A stretch of DNA of 64,000 bases from Minwuia sp048007105 (GTDB lineage: Bacteria; Pseudomonadota; Alphaproteobacteria; Minwuiales; Minwuiaceae), in NCBI RefSeq assembly GCF_048007105.1, contig NZ_CP180352.1, positions 3,720,001-3,784,000 on the forward strand, given 5' to 3'. This document shows, piece after piece, positions 7,837 through 16,349 of this stretch (position 1 is the first letter of the stretch; every line of letters starts with the position of its first letter). The position numbers and the translations under genes are program-made. The notes under the pieces were generated by a model that was not told the origin of the DNA, searched no databases, and saw nothing but the letters and a program-made list of their open reading frames with translations.

Positions 7837-9212
7837 CTAGTCCCCAGAGAACAGCATGTCCGGCAGCCACAGCGCGATGGCCGGGAACAGCACGATCAGG
7901 AACAGGCCGAACAGCTCGACGATCGTGTAGGGCCGACCGACCAGTAGATGTCCTTCATGGTCAGGTGCTGCATGGACGGGTCCGATTGCGTCACCGATCT
8001 TAGGTAGAACAGATTGAAGCCGAATGGCGGCGTCATGTAGCTGATCTCCATCATCACGACGAACAGGATGCCGAACCAGATCGGATCGAAGCCGTGCGCA
8101 TTCACCAGCGGCAGGAACACCGGCAGCGTGATGAGCATGATGCCCACCGGATCCAGCACCATGCCGAGGAAGAACAGCACGATCATCATGAACACCAGCG
8201 CGCCCCACCGGCCGCCGGGAATCTGTTCGGTCATGTGCGTGATGAAGCTTTCCGCGCCCATCGCGGTGTAGGCCGTGGAATAGGCATGGGCGGCGAAGAC
8301 GATCCAGGTGATCAGGGTCGTCAGCCGGAAGGTCCGGATGGCGGCTTCCCGTACCAACTGGGTATTCAGCTTGCGGTTGACCGCGCTGGCGACCAGAGCG
8401 CCGAGCACGCCGACCGCGGCCGCTTCGGTCACGGTCGCCAGGCCCGAGAAGATCGCGCCCAGAACCATGACGATGATCATGATCGGCAGCAGCACCGAGC
8501 GGAGGGCGCGGAGTTTCTCCGGCCAGGTGCCGCGGTCTTCGGCCGGCAGCGACGGGCCCAGCCTCGGCTGGAACCAGCAACGGATGCCGATATAGGCGGA
8601 CACGAGCACGAAAAGCAGCAGGCCCGGACCGACACCGGCCGCGAACAGCTTGCCGATCGAGACCTCGGTGATCAGGGCGTAGAGCACCATCAGGATCGAG
8701 GGCGGAATGAGGATGCCCCAGCCGCCGCCGGAATTGATCGCGCCCAGCGCCAGCCGGGCGTCATAGCCGCGCGAGAGCATCTGCGGCAGGGCGATGGTGC
8801 CCATGGTCACCACGGCTGCGCCGGAGATGCCCGACATTGCCGCAAAGATGGTGCAGATCAGGACCGTGCCGATGGCCAGACCGCCGCGCAGTCCGCCCCA
8901 CCAGAGATGCATCATCCGGTAGAGGTCGTGGGCGACGCCGGATCGCTCCAGCACCATCGCCATGAAGACGTAGAGCGGGATCGCAATGAGCGACGACGTC
9001 TCCATCAGGTCCCACATCTTCGACGCCACCAGATAGAGGCCGTCGGACGCGGGGTTCGCCTGGAACTCGACGAAGATGAAGATGACGCTCAGGCCGCCCA
9101 GCACGAAGGTCAGCGGCACGCCCAGCATGATGAACAGGAACAGCAGGCCGAAGAAGAGGAAGGTCTTCCACTCGATGGCCATGGCCGCATAGCTGGCCAC
9201 GATCTCAGACAT
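7837..9212 (-). CDS. dctM: TRAP transporter large permease, frameshifted near the 3' end
   Basis: The 12-TM DctM subunit of a TRAP transporter for an organic acid or similar solute. From MSEIVASYAAM the frame runs through typical DctM segments (MGTIALPQML, GGGWGILIPPSI, VLDPVGIMLITLPVFLPLV, MEISYMTPPFG) to SVGP at about 7932. There one base is missing from a C-run (GGG on the plus strand, 7930-7932) and the reading frame ends early. In the next frame the expected last helix continues (YTIVELFGLFLIVLFPAIALWLPDMLF) to a stop at 7837. With one base restored the protein would be 458 residues. The start overlaps the dctQ stop by 8 bases. A sequencing error is as likely as true inactivation. Confidence 0.85.
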
Positions 9213-9795
9213 CGACCTTGCCCTCCGCACCGTCGGCGATCGGGCCGAAGGCGCTCTCGTCCACGTCAATTCCAATCAGGATGAATATGTCGGCCGCGAG
9301 CTTCACCATGCCCTGCAGGAACAGCAGGATGGCCGCGACCACGATCATCCATTTCGATGGCCAGAGCGGTGCCTTCCAGACGGCGAGCTCGTCCACCTCC
9401 CACTTGCACCAGGGCGGCACGCCCTCGGCCATGCAGACCGACTGGGCGGCCATGTCATAGGCATTGGGCAGGAGCACGAGGAGGAAACAGAAGAACAGGA
9501 ACGAGGTCGCGATATCGACCGCCGCCTTCCGCTTCTTCGAGAAACTGCCGTAGAACAGGTCGACATTGACGTGTTCCCGGCGGGCGAGCAGATAGCCGCC
9601 GCCAATGATGGCGTAGACGCCGAAGATCAGCCGCGAGGCCTGCTGCGACCAGGAGACCGGCGCACCGACCACCTTGCGCATGACGACATCCGCCAGCAGC
9701 AGCACGAACAGGATCAGGACCGCCCAGTTCACGAACTTCGCAATCCAGAGATTGGTTGTCGTGACTGTCCGGGCAATCGCCGTGATGGCGCCCAT
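9205..9795 (-). CDS. dctQ: TRAP transporter small permease
   Basis: A 196-residue four-helix membrane protein of the DctQ type, partner of DctM. Helices are seen near NWAVLILFVLLLADVVM, LIFGVYAIIGGGYLLA, ATSFLFFCFLLVLLPNAY and WMIVVAAILLFLQGMVKLA; the REHVNVDLFYGSFSKKRKAAVD loop after the second helix is a DctQ hallmark. The ATG at 9795 is used; an in-frame TTG four codons earlier is possible. It overlaps dctM and follows dctP, the normal TRAP operon order P-Q-M on this strand. Confidence 0.9.
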   Translation of the reverse strand: MGAITAIARTVTTTNLWIAKFVNWAVLILFVLLLADVVMRKVVGAPVSWSQQASRLIFGVYAIIGGGYLLARREHVNVDLFYGSFSKKRKAAVDIATSFLFFCFLLVLLPNAYDMAAQSVCMAEGVPPWCKWEVDELAVWKAPLWPSKWMIVVAAILLFLQGMVKLAADIFILIGIDVDESAFGPIADGAEGKVDV

Positions 9796-9885
9796 GTGAC
9801 TATCCAATCAGTTCAGAAACGGGTCTGGCACGCCACAGGCCGTCCGGAGCCGGTCCGGGCGTCGTGACGCAGAAAGGACGCAGGT

Positions 9886-9915
9886 GCCGGACCGGAGAAA
9901 ACTCTCCGGCCCGGC
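9886..9915 (-). terminator. Intercistronic hairpin between dctP and dctQ
   Basis: GCCGGACCGGAGA and TCTCCGGCCCGGC form a near-perfect stem around a short AAAC loop, 12 bases past the dctP stop. There is no T-run, so it more likely stabilises the dctP message or partly attenuates the permease genes than ends transcription. Such arrangements often allow more binding protein than permease. Confidence 0.5.
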
Positions 9916-9927
9916 CCCGGATCACGC

Positions 9928-10974
9928 TCAGGCGTAGCCGAGCACCTTCAGGAACTCGACCAGCATCTCGGTACCCTTGGCCGCATTGCCGCCCTTGGCA
10001 CGCTCTTCCTCGAGAATGGCGCGCGACGCTTCGGCGAACTTGTCCAGTACGCCCTGCGGGAACTGCTTCACCTGCACGCCGTGCTCTGCGATGCCGGATG
10101 CGAGCGCCGTCATCTCCTTGTACTGATATTCAGCGCAGCGCTTCCAGAAGCGCGTCTCCAGATGCATCATCAGCGTGAAGCGCAGATCCTCGGGCAGGGC
10201 GTCGATCGCCGCCTTGTTCATGATCAGCGTATCCATGGCGATGCCCATGGTCGGCTTCATGTGGAACTTGGCCACTTCCCACAGCGACATGGACTGGGCG
10301 CCCTGCGCCGCACCCCAATGGGCGCCGTCAACGACGCCGGAAGCCAGCGACTGGTAGAGTTCCGGACCGGCGACGTACTGCGGCGCCGCACCGGCGGCTT
10401 CCAGGTACTTCAGGTAGGAGCCGGACGAACGCAGCTTCATGGCGGAGAAGTCACCGGCCTCGGCGATCTCCTTGGAGACAACCAGTTCGGTCGGGTAGAC
10501 CTTCTCGGCGCGGCTGACGACGCCGTGATAGGCCAGTTCCTCGTTGAACATGGCCTCGGCGCCCATGTTCTTCAGGTAGTACTCGAACTCCCAGGGCTCG
10601 CGGAACGTGCCCGGCACGCCCAGGCAGAGACCGGCCATCGGCGCCTCGCCCAGGATGTAGCCCGGCGAGATGGTGCCCATCTCGACCACGCCCTTCTTCA
10701 CGATCTGGAAGATCTCGGCGCCCTTGGCGAACTCGCCGGCACCGTGAAGTTCCAGGGTGAAGCGGCCGCCGGTGATCTCGGCCAGTTCGTCGGCGATGAC
10801 CTGCAGGCTGTCGCCATAGGACGCGGACGCCTTCGGCCAGTGCGACTGCACCTTCCAGACGACCTTCTCCTGCGCGCGAGCCGAGCTCGAGCCGATGATG
10901 GCGGGCGCTGCGACCAGCGCTGCGCCGGCGGCCAGCGCCTTGCGGCGGGACAGACCAGAATTCTTGTCGGTCAT
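9928..10974 (-). CDS. dctP: TRAP transporter substrate-binding protein
   Basis: A 348-residue periplasmic solute receptor. The N-terminus has a twin-arginine signal (SRRKALAAGAALVAAPAII, cleavage near ARA-QE at about 34-36). The mature part shows DctP-family features: VQSHWPKASASYGDSLQVIADELAEITGGRF near the start, MKLRSSGSYLKYLEAAGA with the conserved Arg that clamps a substrate carboxylate, and LYQSLASGVVDGAHWG. AAGGGAGG precedes the ATG. Its position beside two ureide-catabolism genes suggests an ureide or 2-oxo-acid ligand, but nothing in the sequence fixes this. Confidence 0.93.
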   Translation of the reverse strand: MTDKNSGLSRRKALAAGAALVAAPAIIGSSSARAQEKVVWKVQSHWPKASASYGDSLQVIADELAEITGGRFTLELHGAGEFAKGAEIFQIVKKGVVEMGTISPGYILGEAPMAGLCLGVPGTFREPWEFEYYLKNMGAEAMFNEELAYHGVVSRAEKVYPTELVVSKEIAEAGDFSAMKLRSSGSYLKYLEAAGAAPQYVAGPELYQSLASGVVDGAHWGAAQGAQSMSLWEVAKFHMKPTMGIAMDTLIMNKAAIDALPEDLRFTLMMHLETRFWKRCAEYQYKEMTALASGIAEHGVQVKQFPQGVLDKFAEASRAILEEERAKGGNAAKGTEMLVEFLKVLGYA

Positions 10975-11154
10975 GACATACCTCCCTTTGTCATGTCGGA
11001 TCGGACAGCAGGCCCGATCTCATTGTCAGTGCGGGCAGTCGGGGCCCGCGGTTCGCCAGCCGTCATGGCCGGGGCATTCATCCGCGGCACTCTTCAACGC
11101 TACGGGCGGACAGTCAATTGCCCATGCCACGCTGCCGAATCGCCGAACGGCCCG

Positions 11155-11664
11155 CTAAGCCGGGTTCTCTGCCGCCTCCGACACGATCAGAACGCCGTGC
11201 GGCAACGCGAACTCTTCCAGATTCTCCCCCTTGCCGATTCGGTCGACGACCGCGAACGCTGCACCGTCGACGAGCGCCAGCAAGGGCGCGTGCCAGGTGC
11301 CGGCGAGGTAGTTCACGCCTTGCCCGGACGCTGCGAGGAAAGCGTTCAGCGGGCCTGGCCTGCCGCCCTCGTCAACGGCCACGACGACCAGATAGGGGGC
11401 GTCGGTCATCGGCAGGAACGCCTGGCTGCCGATCGGGTGCCGTTCCATCAGATCGAGACGGCAGGGCAACGCGACGGCTTCGGAGCGGAAGATGCTGATT
11501 CCCGCCCTGCCCGATCCGAAGGTCAGCCGCGCCCGGTCGTGGAAACGGTCGCACCGGCCACCATTGATGACCATGTCAGCTGTTCCGGCAGCTTCCAGCA
11601 CGTCGCCGAAAGGCCGGAAGGCTTCTGCCGTCAACGGCACGGCAGTGATCGCTTCAGGCGTCAT
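11155..11664 (-). CDS. allA: Ureidoglycolate lyase
   Basis: A 169-residue protein that splits ureidoglycolate into glyoxylate and urea, the last step of allantoin breakdown by this route. The start at 11664 overlaps the aminohydrolase stop in ATGA and the protein begins directly with the family N-terminus (VPLTAEAFRPFGDVLE). Other matches include GISIFRSEAVALP, LMERHPIGSQAFLPM and NYLAGTWHAPLLAL, which carries a likely active-site His. Length is typical. It is downstream of and coupled to the ureidoglycine aminohydrolase gene, so the two enzymes act in sequence. Confidence 0.92.
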   Translation of the reverse strand: MTPEAITAVPLTAEAFRPFGDVLEAAGTADMVINGGRCDRFHDRARLTFGSGRAGISIFRSEAVALPCRLDLMERHPIGSQAFLPMTDAPYLVVVAVDEGGRPGPLNAFLAASGQGVNYLAGTWHAPLLALVDGAAFAVVDRIGKGENLEEFALPHGVLIVSEAAENPA

Positions 11665-12488
11665 GCGCCGGGCCGCAGTTTCATGTGCCGGTTGACGTTC
11701 TTGTAGAGAAGGTAGCGGAACAGGCCCGGCCCGCCCGCGTAGCAGCCCTGCGGACAGAAGGCGCGCAGCCACATGTAGTCTCCCGCCTCGACTTCCACCC
11801 AGTCCTGGTTCAGGTGATAGACGGCCTTGCCCTGAAGCACGTAGAGGCCGTGCTCCATCACATGGGTTTCCTTGAAGGGAATCGCGCTGCCGGGCCGGAA
11901 TGTGACGATGTTGACGTGCATGTCGTGGCGCAGGTCGTCGGAATCGACGAAGCGCGTCGTCATCCATCCGTCGTGCCCCGCCGGCATGACACGCGGTTCG
12001 TGATCGCTCTCGCAGGTGACGAAACTCTCTGGATGGTCGAGTCCTTCCACGGCCTCATAAGCCTTGCGGATCCAGTGGAACCGGACCGGCGCGGCGCCGT
12101 CATTGACGACCTGCCAGTCGGTGCCCGGCGCCAGATAGACATAACTCCCGGCCGTCAGCTCATGGCCATTGCCGTCCAGCGTCAGCCGCATGCCGCCCTC
12201 GGTCACGAAGAGCACCGCCTCGACGCCCGGCTCGGTCTCGGGGCGGTCGCTGCCGCCACCGGGCGCGATCTCGACGATGTACTGAGAGAAGGTTTCGGCG
12301 AATCCGGTCAGCGGCTTCGACAGCACCCACAGGCGCGTTTCCCGCCAGAAGGGCAGCTTGCTGGTGACGATGTCGGCCATGACGCCTTTCGGAATGACCG
12401 CATAGGCGGTCGTGAACACGGCCCGGCCGGTCATCAGATGCTCCGGCCCCGGCAGGCCGCCGGAGGGCGAGTAGTAGGACGTTTCCAT
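11661..12488 (-). CDS. allE: (S)-ureidoglycine aminohydrolase, bicupin
   Basis: A 275-residue double-cupin enzyme that releases ammonia from (S)-ureidoglycine to give ureidoglycolate, using Mn2+. The start METSYYSPSGGLPGPEHL is characteristic of this family. The first cupin (about 60-130) lacks a full metal set. The second (about 190-260) has the ligand run FKETHVMEHGLYVLQG (Glu, His and His), followed by DYMWLRAFCPQGCYAGG. It hands product to AllA encoded next. Allantoinase and allantoate amidohydrolase are not in the window. Confidence 0.93.
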   Translation of the reverse strand: METSYYSPSGGLPGPEHLMTGRAVFTTAYAVIPKGVMADIVTSKLPFWRETRLWVLSKPLTGFAETFSQYIVEIAPGGGSDRPETEPGVEAVLFVTEGGMRLTLDGNGHELTAGSYVYLAPGTDWQVVNDGAAPVRFHWIRKAYEAVEGLDHPESFVTCESDHEPRVMPAGHDGWMTTRFVDSDDLRHDMHVNIVTFRPGSAIPFKETHVMEHGLYVLQGKAVYHLNQDWVEVEAGDYMWLRAFCPQGCYAGGPGLFRYLLYKNVNRHMKLRPGA

Positions 12489-12532
12489 CAGTTCCGGGTT
12501 CCTTCCGCAGGCAGGACGCCAGGCGCGACGGC

Positions 12533-13429
12533 CTAGCTCAACTCGTCGAGGGCGTCGTGAACGCGCTCGATCGACTGGAGATGTTCCCGTCCCCGCTCGG
12601 CCAGTTTCTCGACCACGGCGACGCTGAGAAAATGCAGCAGGGACAGGGCAGAGCCATAACGGTCGAATGGATCCGTGCCCCTGACCGCACAGGGAATGGT
12701 CCACGTGGCGCTTTCCACCGGCGGCGCCGCCATGTCGGTGACGTAGAGAACGCGCGTACCCAGCGCGCGCGCCTCGTTCATCACCATTTCCGTCTGCGGC
12801 ACGCGCCGGCGCATGCCGACACTGACGAGCACATCGTCCTTCGTCATGGCGGCGACCTCCTCGGCCAGGGTCGCGCCCGGCGTGGGCAGCAGGCGCACGT
12901 CGCCGCGCACCTGAACGATCTGCCACTGAAAGTAGCCCGCCAGGAAATGGCTGTTGCGCCAGCCGATGCAGAAGACCCGCCGCGCGTTGCATATGGCATC
13001 GACGATGGCCCGCACGGTGTCGGGGTTCAGCGACTGCATGGTCAGCGCGATGTTCCGCGCGTCCTGTTCGACGTGCGACTGGATCCGGGCGCTGAAGCCC
13101 TGCCCGACCGGCTCCTTGAACATGAGATAGACCGGTGAACCCCAGGTCTGCGCGTCGCGGGCGGCCCGGCGGGCATCCTCGTAGCTGGCGAAACCGAGGC
13201 GCTGGATCAGGCGCGTGACGGCGGCCTTGGACCCGTTCGAGAGCGCCGCCAGCTCGGTGGCGGAATACGCGGCGACCTCCCCCGGGAACTCCAGAATCTG
13301 GTCGGCGATGCGGCGTTCGCTCTCGGGAAGCGAGGCGTACTGGTCGCGGATCGCCTTCTCCAGGGAGGTGTGGCCCCGGGCCGCCGGACCGTCTCCGGAC
13401 CCGGCCGCCGGGGACGGCTTCTTCGCCAT
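12533..13429 (-). CDS. MurR/RpiR-family transcriptional regulator
   Basis: A 298-residue regulator with an N-terminal HTH_6 domain (about 25-100; LPESERRIADQILEFPGEVAAYSATELA then GSKAAVTRLIQRLGFASYEDARRA) and a C-terminal SIS ligand-binding domain (about 130-275; ARRVFCIGWRNSHFLAGYF). Relatives control amino-sugar and purine-ureide catabolism (e.g. HpxU-like) and are released by a pathway metabolite. The ATG at 13429 is used; a start 11 codons earlier is open. It is divergent from an ABC transporter, and three operator-like repeats lie between them (13481-13558), so it probably controls both arms, including allE-allA 44 bases downstream. Confidence 0.9.
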   Translation of the reverse strand: MAKKPSPAAGSGDGPAARGHTSLEKAIRDQYASLPESERRIADQILEFPGEVAAYSATELAALSNGSKAAVTRLIQRLGFASYEDARRAARDAQTWGSPVYLMFKEPVGQGFSARIQSHVEQDARNIALTMQSLNPDTVRAIVDAICNARRVFCIGWRNSHFLAGYFQWQIVQVRGDVRLLPTPGATLAEEVAAMTKDDVLVSVGMRRRVPQTEMVMNEARALGTRVLYVTDMAAPPVESATWTIPCAVRGTDPFDRYGSALSLLHFLSVAVVEKLAERGREHLQSIERVHDALDELS

Positions 13430-13480
13430 GGCGCGCTCTATGACTCCTCGGTTGCCGGTCAAGGCTAGGCGTGCGCCAAC

Positions 13481-13558
13481 TGAAACACAAGTTTTTAAAA
13501 ATTGCCTTGTTGAGACGATTTTTTCAGTGTCTACTCGCCAAGTGAAACACCGGTTTCA
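13481..13558. promoter_or_regulatory. Three tandem operator-like inverted repeats (TGAAAC-N4-GTTTCA)
   Basis: Three 16-base elements with the same design: 13481-13496 TGAAACacaaGTTTTT, 13511-13526 TGAGACgattTTTTCA and 13543-13558 TGAAACaccgGTTTCA (perfect). Their starts are 30 and 32 bases apart, about three helical turns, so bound dimers would lie on one face. They fill the gap between the divergent RpiR regulator and ABC permease genes and are the obvious binding sites for that regulator. Confidence 0.65.
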
Positions 13559-13611
13559 GACACGGGGCATCCAGCGATACCCCGTGAACGGCGCGACAGG
13601 AGCTCCGGACC

Positions 13612-14292
13612 TTGCTTGAGCTGCGTTTTTTCGAAATCTATCGAAACGCCGATTTCATGTGGCGGCTGGCGGAGGGAATCTGGCTCAGCATCTCGCTGAC
13701 CGTCACCGCGGCGATTGTGGGATTCGTGGTCGCCATGGGCCTCGCCGTCGCCCGCAATGCACGGGTGCCGGTGCTGGCGCAACTGTCCGCCTGCTATGTC
13801 GAGTTCATCCGCAACACGCCGCTGATCGTCCAGCTCTTCTTCGTCGCCTTCGGCCTGCCGCTGCTGTTCGGCTACGCCTGGCCGTTCTGGGCGCACGCCA
13901 TGCTCGGCCTCGCGCTCAACTTTTCCGCCTACTTCGCCGAGATCCTGCGCTCCGGCCTGCTGTCTATTCCAAAGGGCCAGATCGAGGCCGCCGAGGCGCT
14001 CGGTCTCGGGCGAAAGGTCCGGTTCGTGAAGATCGTGGTGCCCCAGGTGATCGCGAACGTCTACCCGTCGCTCACCAGCCAGTTCATCTTCCTGTTCCTG
14101 ACAACCGGCGTCATCTCCGAGATCGGCGTCGAGGACCTGACCCATGCCGGCGTCTTTATCGACAGCCGCACGTTCCGGTCCTTCGAGGTCTTCATCACGC
14201 TGACGGTCCTCTATGTCGCCATCGCCCTCAGCTTCAAGGCCTGCATGCTGGCGATCGACCGTCACTTCTTCGCCTGGAAGGTCCGGCAATGA
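13612..14292 (+). CDS. Polar amino-acid-type ABC transporter permease 1
   Basis: A 226-residue permease of the HisM/GlnP family, starting at a TTG with CAGGAG upstream. Several membrane helices are evident, and the EAA loop that contacts the ATPase is SIPKGQIEAAEALGLGRKVRFVKIVVPQ. FIRNTPLIVQLFFVAFGLP is the usual family motif. It overlaps the second permease by ATGA. Together with the binding protein downstream it forms an importer, but no ATP-binding subunit gene lies in this cluster. Confidence 0.93.
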   Translation: MLELRFFEIYRNADFMWRLAEGIWLSISLTVTAAIVGFVVAMGLAVARNARVPVLAQLSACYVEFIRNTPLIVQLFFVAFGLPLLFGYAWPFWAHAMLGLALNFSAYFAEILRSGLLSIPKGQIEAAEALGLGRKVRFVKIVVPQVIANVYPSLTSQFIFLFLTTGVISEIGVEDLTHAGVFIDSRTFRSFEVFITLTVLYVAIALSFKACMLAIDRHFFAWKVRQ

Positions 14293-14996
14293 GCGATCTG
14301 CTGGTCACCCTGTTCGGGAAGCCGATGGGCATCATGCTCTTCCAGCTCTTCTATGCGACGCAGTTCACGATCTACCTGTCCGCTATCGCCTTCGCGGGTG
14401 GCGGCCTGATCGGCAGCCTGATCACGCTGGCGCGGATATCCGGCTACAAGCGTCTGAGCCGCTTCGCCTCGGGCTATATCTGGTGTTTCCAGTCCGTGCC
14501 GCTGCTGATGCTGCTGTTTCTCTCCGGCCTCGGCATCCCCCGCCTGATGGGGCAGGACGTCGATCCCTGGATTTCGGCAATGGCCTCGCTGACGATTTAC
14601 GCCAGCGCCTACCTCGCCGAAGTCTGGCGCGGCGCCATCCAGTCCATTCCGGGCGGCCAGTGGGAAGGCGGACGGGCGCTGGGCATGCGCTTCTTCCCCA
14701 TCCTGCGCGCGATCGTCCTGCCGCAGGCTCTGCGCGTCGCGCTGGCGCCCACCGTCGGCTTCAGCGTGCAGATCATCAAGGGGACGTCGCTGGCCTACAT
14801 CATCGGCTTCCAGGACCTGATGAACATCGGCCGCCGCTGGGCCAACGCCCCGGTCGACGGCACCGAGCCCTTCATCGTCTTCCCGCTGATGGCGCTGATC
14901 TACTTCGCGCTCTGCTTCCCGCTCTCGCGACTCGCCCTCTACCTCGAAAACCGTCTGGGGACCTTCCGCAAGGCCCCTCAGGCGGCAGCAGCCTGA
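14289..14996 (+). CDS. Polar amino-acid-type ABC transporter permease 2
   Basis: A 235-residue second permease of the same family. WCFQSVPLLMLLFLSGLGIP replaces the more usual FRGTPLLVQL motif, and the EAA loop is SIPGGQWEGGRALGMRFFPILRAIVLPQ. The start overlaps the stop of permease 1 (ATGA), implying coupled synthesis of the heterodimer. The binding protein gene follows after 24 bases. Confidence 0.92.
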   Translation: MSDLLVTLFGKPMGIMLFQLFYATQFTIYLSAIAFAGGGLIGSLITLARISGYKRLSRFASGYIWCFQSVPLLMLLFLSGLGIPRLMGQDVDPWISAMASLTIYASAYLAEVWRGAIQSIPGGQWEGGRALGMRFFPILRAIVLPQALRVALAPTVGFSVQIIKGTSLAYIIGFQDLMNIGRRWANAPVDGTEPFIVFPLMALIYFALCFPLSRLALYLENRLGTFRKAPQAAAA

Positions 14997-15020
14997 CACA
15001 CAGGGAGAAAGGATAACCCC

Positions 15021-15806
15021 ATGCTCAAACTCGTACGCAATCTCGCCTTTGCCGCGCTCGCGGCGGCCGGGACGGTCTCGCCGGCGGCGGCCGATCTGTC
15101 CGACGTGCTCTCCAGCGGCACCATCAAGATCGCAGTGCCCGAGAACTTCCCGCCCTTCGGTGCGCTGGGCGCCAGTGGCGAGCACGAGGGCTACGACGTC
15201 GATGTCGCCAAGCTGATCGCTGCCGATCTGGGCGTCGAACTGGAGATCGTGCCGGTCGCGTCGAAGCAACGTATCCCCTATCTGGAAACCGATCGCGTGG
15301 ATCTGGTGATTTCCTCTATGGGCGCCAATCCGGGCCGGGCCAAGTCGATCTGGTTCTCGAGCGCCTATGCGCCCTTCTTCTCCGGCGCCTTCGCGACCAC
15401 CGACATGGCGATCTCCTCGCCCGCCGATCTGGCCGGCAAGAAGGTCGGGCTGACCGGTGGCACGCTGGAGGATCTCGAACTGACCAAGGTGGCCCCGGAA
15501 TCGGCCGAGATCATCCGCTTCGGCGACAACGCGGCGACGCTCGCAGCCTACGCGTCCGGCCAGGTGGACGTACTGGTCACGGGCAACACGGTCGCGGCGG
15601 ACTTCACGAAGAAGAACCCGGACAAGGCCATCGAGACCAAGTTCATCATCAAGGAATCGCCCTGCTTCATCGGCGTGAAGAAGGGCAGCTTCGACCTGCT
15701 GCAGTGGGTCAACGTCTTCATCCTTCACAAGACGCTCGGCGGCGAACTGAACGCGCTTTCCGAGAAGTGGTTCGGCCAGAAGCTGCCGCCGCTGCCCGCG
15801 CTGTAG
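15021..15806 (+). CDS. ABC transporter substrate-binding protein, family 3
   Basis: A 261-residue periplasmic binding protein. The signal peptide (about 1-24, cleavage near PAAA-DL) is followed by the SBP_bac_3 fold: GTIKIAVPENFPPFGALG, EGYDVDVAKLIAADLGVELE, the ligand-contacting ETDRVDLVISSMGANPGRAKSIWFS and YASGQVDVLVTGN. An acidic patch after the Arg (NPGRAKS) suggests recognition of an alpha-amino-acid-like ligand. A ureide-derived compound is plausible from the divergent ureide genes. AGGGAGAAAGGA precedes the start. A strong terminator follows at 15868. Confidence 0.93.
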   Translation: MLKLVRNLAFAALAAAGTVSPAAADLSDVLSSGTIKIAVPENFPPFGALGASGEHEGYDVDVAKLIAADLGVELEIVPVASKQRIPYLETDRVDLVISSMGANPGRAKSIWFSSAYAPFFSGAFATTDMAISSPADLAGKKVGLTGGTLEDLELTKVAPESAEIIRFGDNAATLAAYASGQVDVLVTGNTVAADFTKKNPDKAIETKFIIKESPCFIGVKKGSFDLLQWVNVFILHKTLGGELNALSEKWFGQKLPPLPAL

Positions 15807-15867
15807 GGTCAAGACATGACGGACGCCGGCCCGGCATCAACCTGGCCCGGCCTCTCGACAGACTGGA

Positions 15868-15898
15868 ATCCGGGCCAACGCGCCCGGATTTCTTTTCT
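15868..15898 (+). terminator. Rho-independent terminator of the ABC operon
   Basis: ATCCGGGC (15868-15875) pairs perfectly with GCCCGGAT (15882-15889) and is followed directly by TTCTTTTCT. It closes the permease/binding-protein operon. Confidence 0.88.
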
Positions 15899-16349
15899 GA
15901 ATCCTGACCGCCGCCCACAGCGATTCTGCCATCGCCGCGAATTCCTGGCCGCACACCAAGTGAGGGTTCTGTCCGGGATCGAATACGCCCCAAGAGGGCA
16001 TTTTCAATACCTATATACCACAATCTGACCATCCTATCCTTCAGCGACCCGCTTTCATTCAAGAAAAATCAATCAAAAATCTTAATATTCGTGAAGAAAT
16101 TTGTTAACAATGCAGAATATATTATACTTAACAGCCGTTAATAATTCAAATATTTGGCAAAGACAGAAATCAATTCGCTACAAGACAGGATTTTTGAGAA
16201 ACTTGATAGGTCAACAAATGGGAAATTAGTCGAAATTAACCAATTGTTAGGGACCAGCCGCCATCCTTCTCCGCCAGAGGCCCGCCCCGCCATCACGAAC
16301 GGCGCTGCACGCCGCCCGGCCACGGGACAAATCGAGAAGGAAGACCCCC
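15899..16349 (+). promoter_or_regulatory. AT-rich leader and promoter region of the alpha-oxoamine synthase operon
   Basis: No gene is supported in these 451 bases. From about 16040 to 16250 the composition turns strikingly AT-rich, unlike the surrounding DNA. A good promoter candidate is TTGTTA (16101-16106), 16 bases, TATACT (16123-16128). An inverted repeat TTAAC-AGCC-GTTAA (16128-16141) sits over the expected transcription start and could be an operator. The leader would be about 215 bases long. A TTG-started frame from 16154 is open through the leader but merges into an antisense-like frame of the next gene; I do not call it. Confidence 0.5.

Noticed and set aside
14262..15812. Long minus-strand frame over the ABC permease and binding-protein genes
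   Set aside because: Shadow of three clear plus-strand genes; no ribosome site or recognisable domain.
16154..16260. TTG-started small frame in the AT-rich leader with a protein-like first 30 residues
   Set aside because: No ribosome site, no natural stop before it merges into a shadow frame of the synthase gene; more simply a chance opening.
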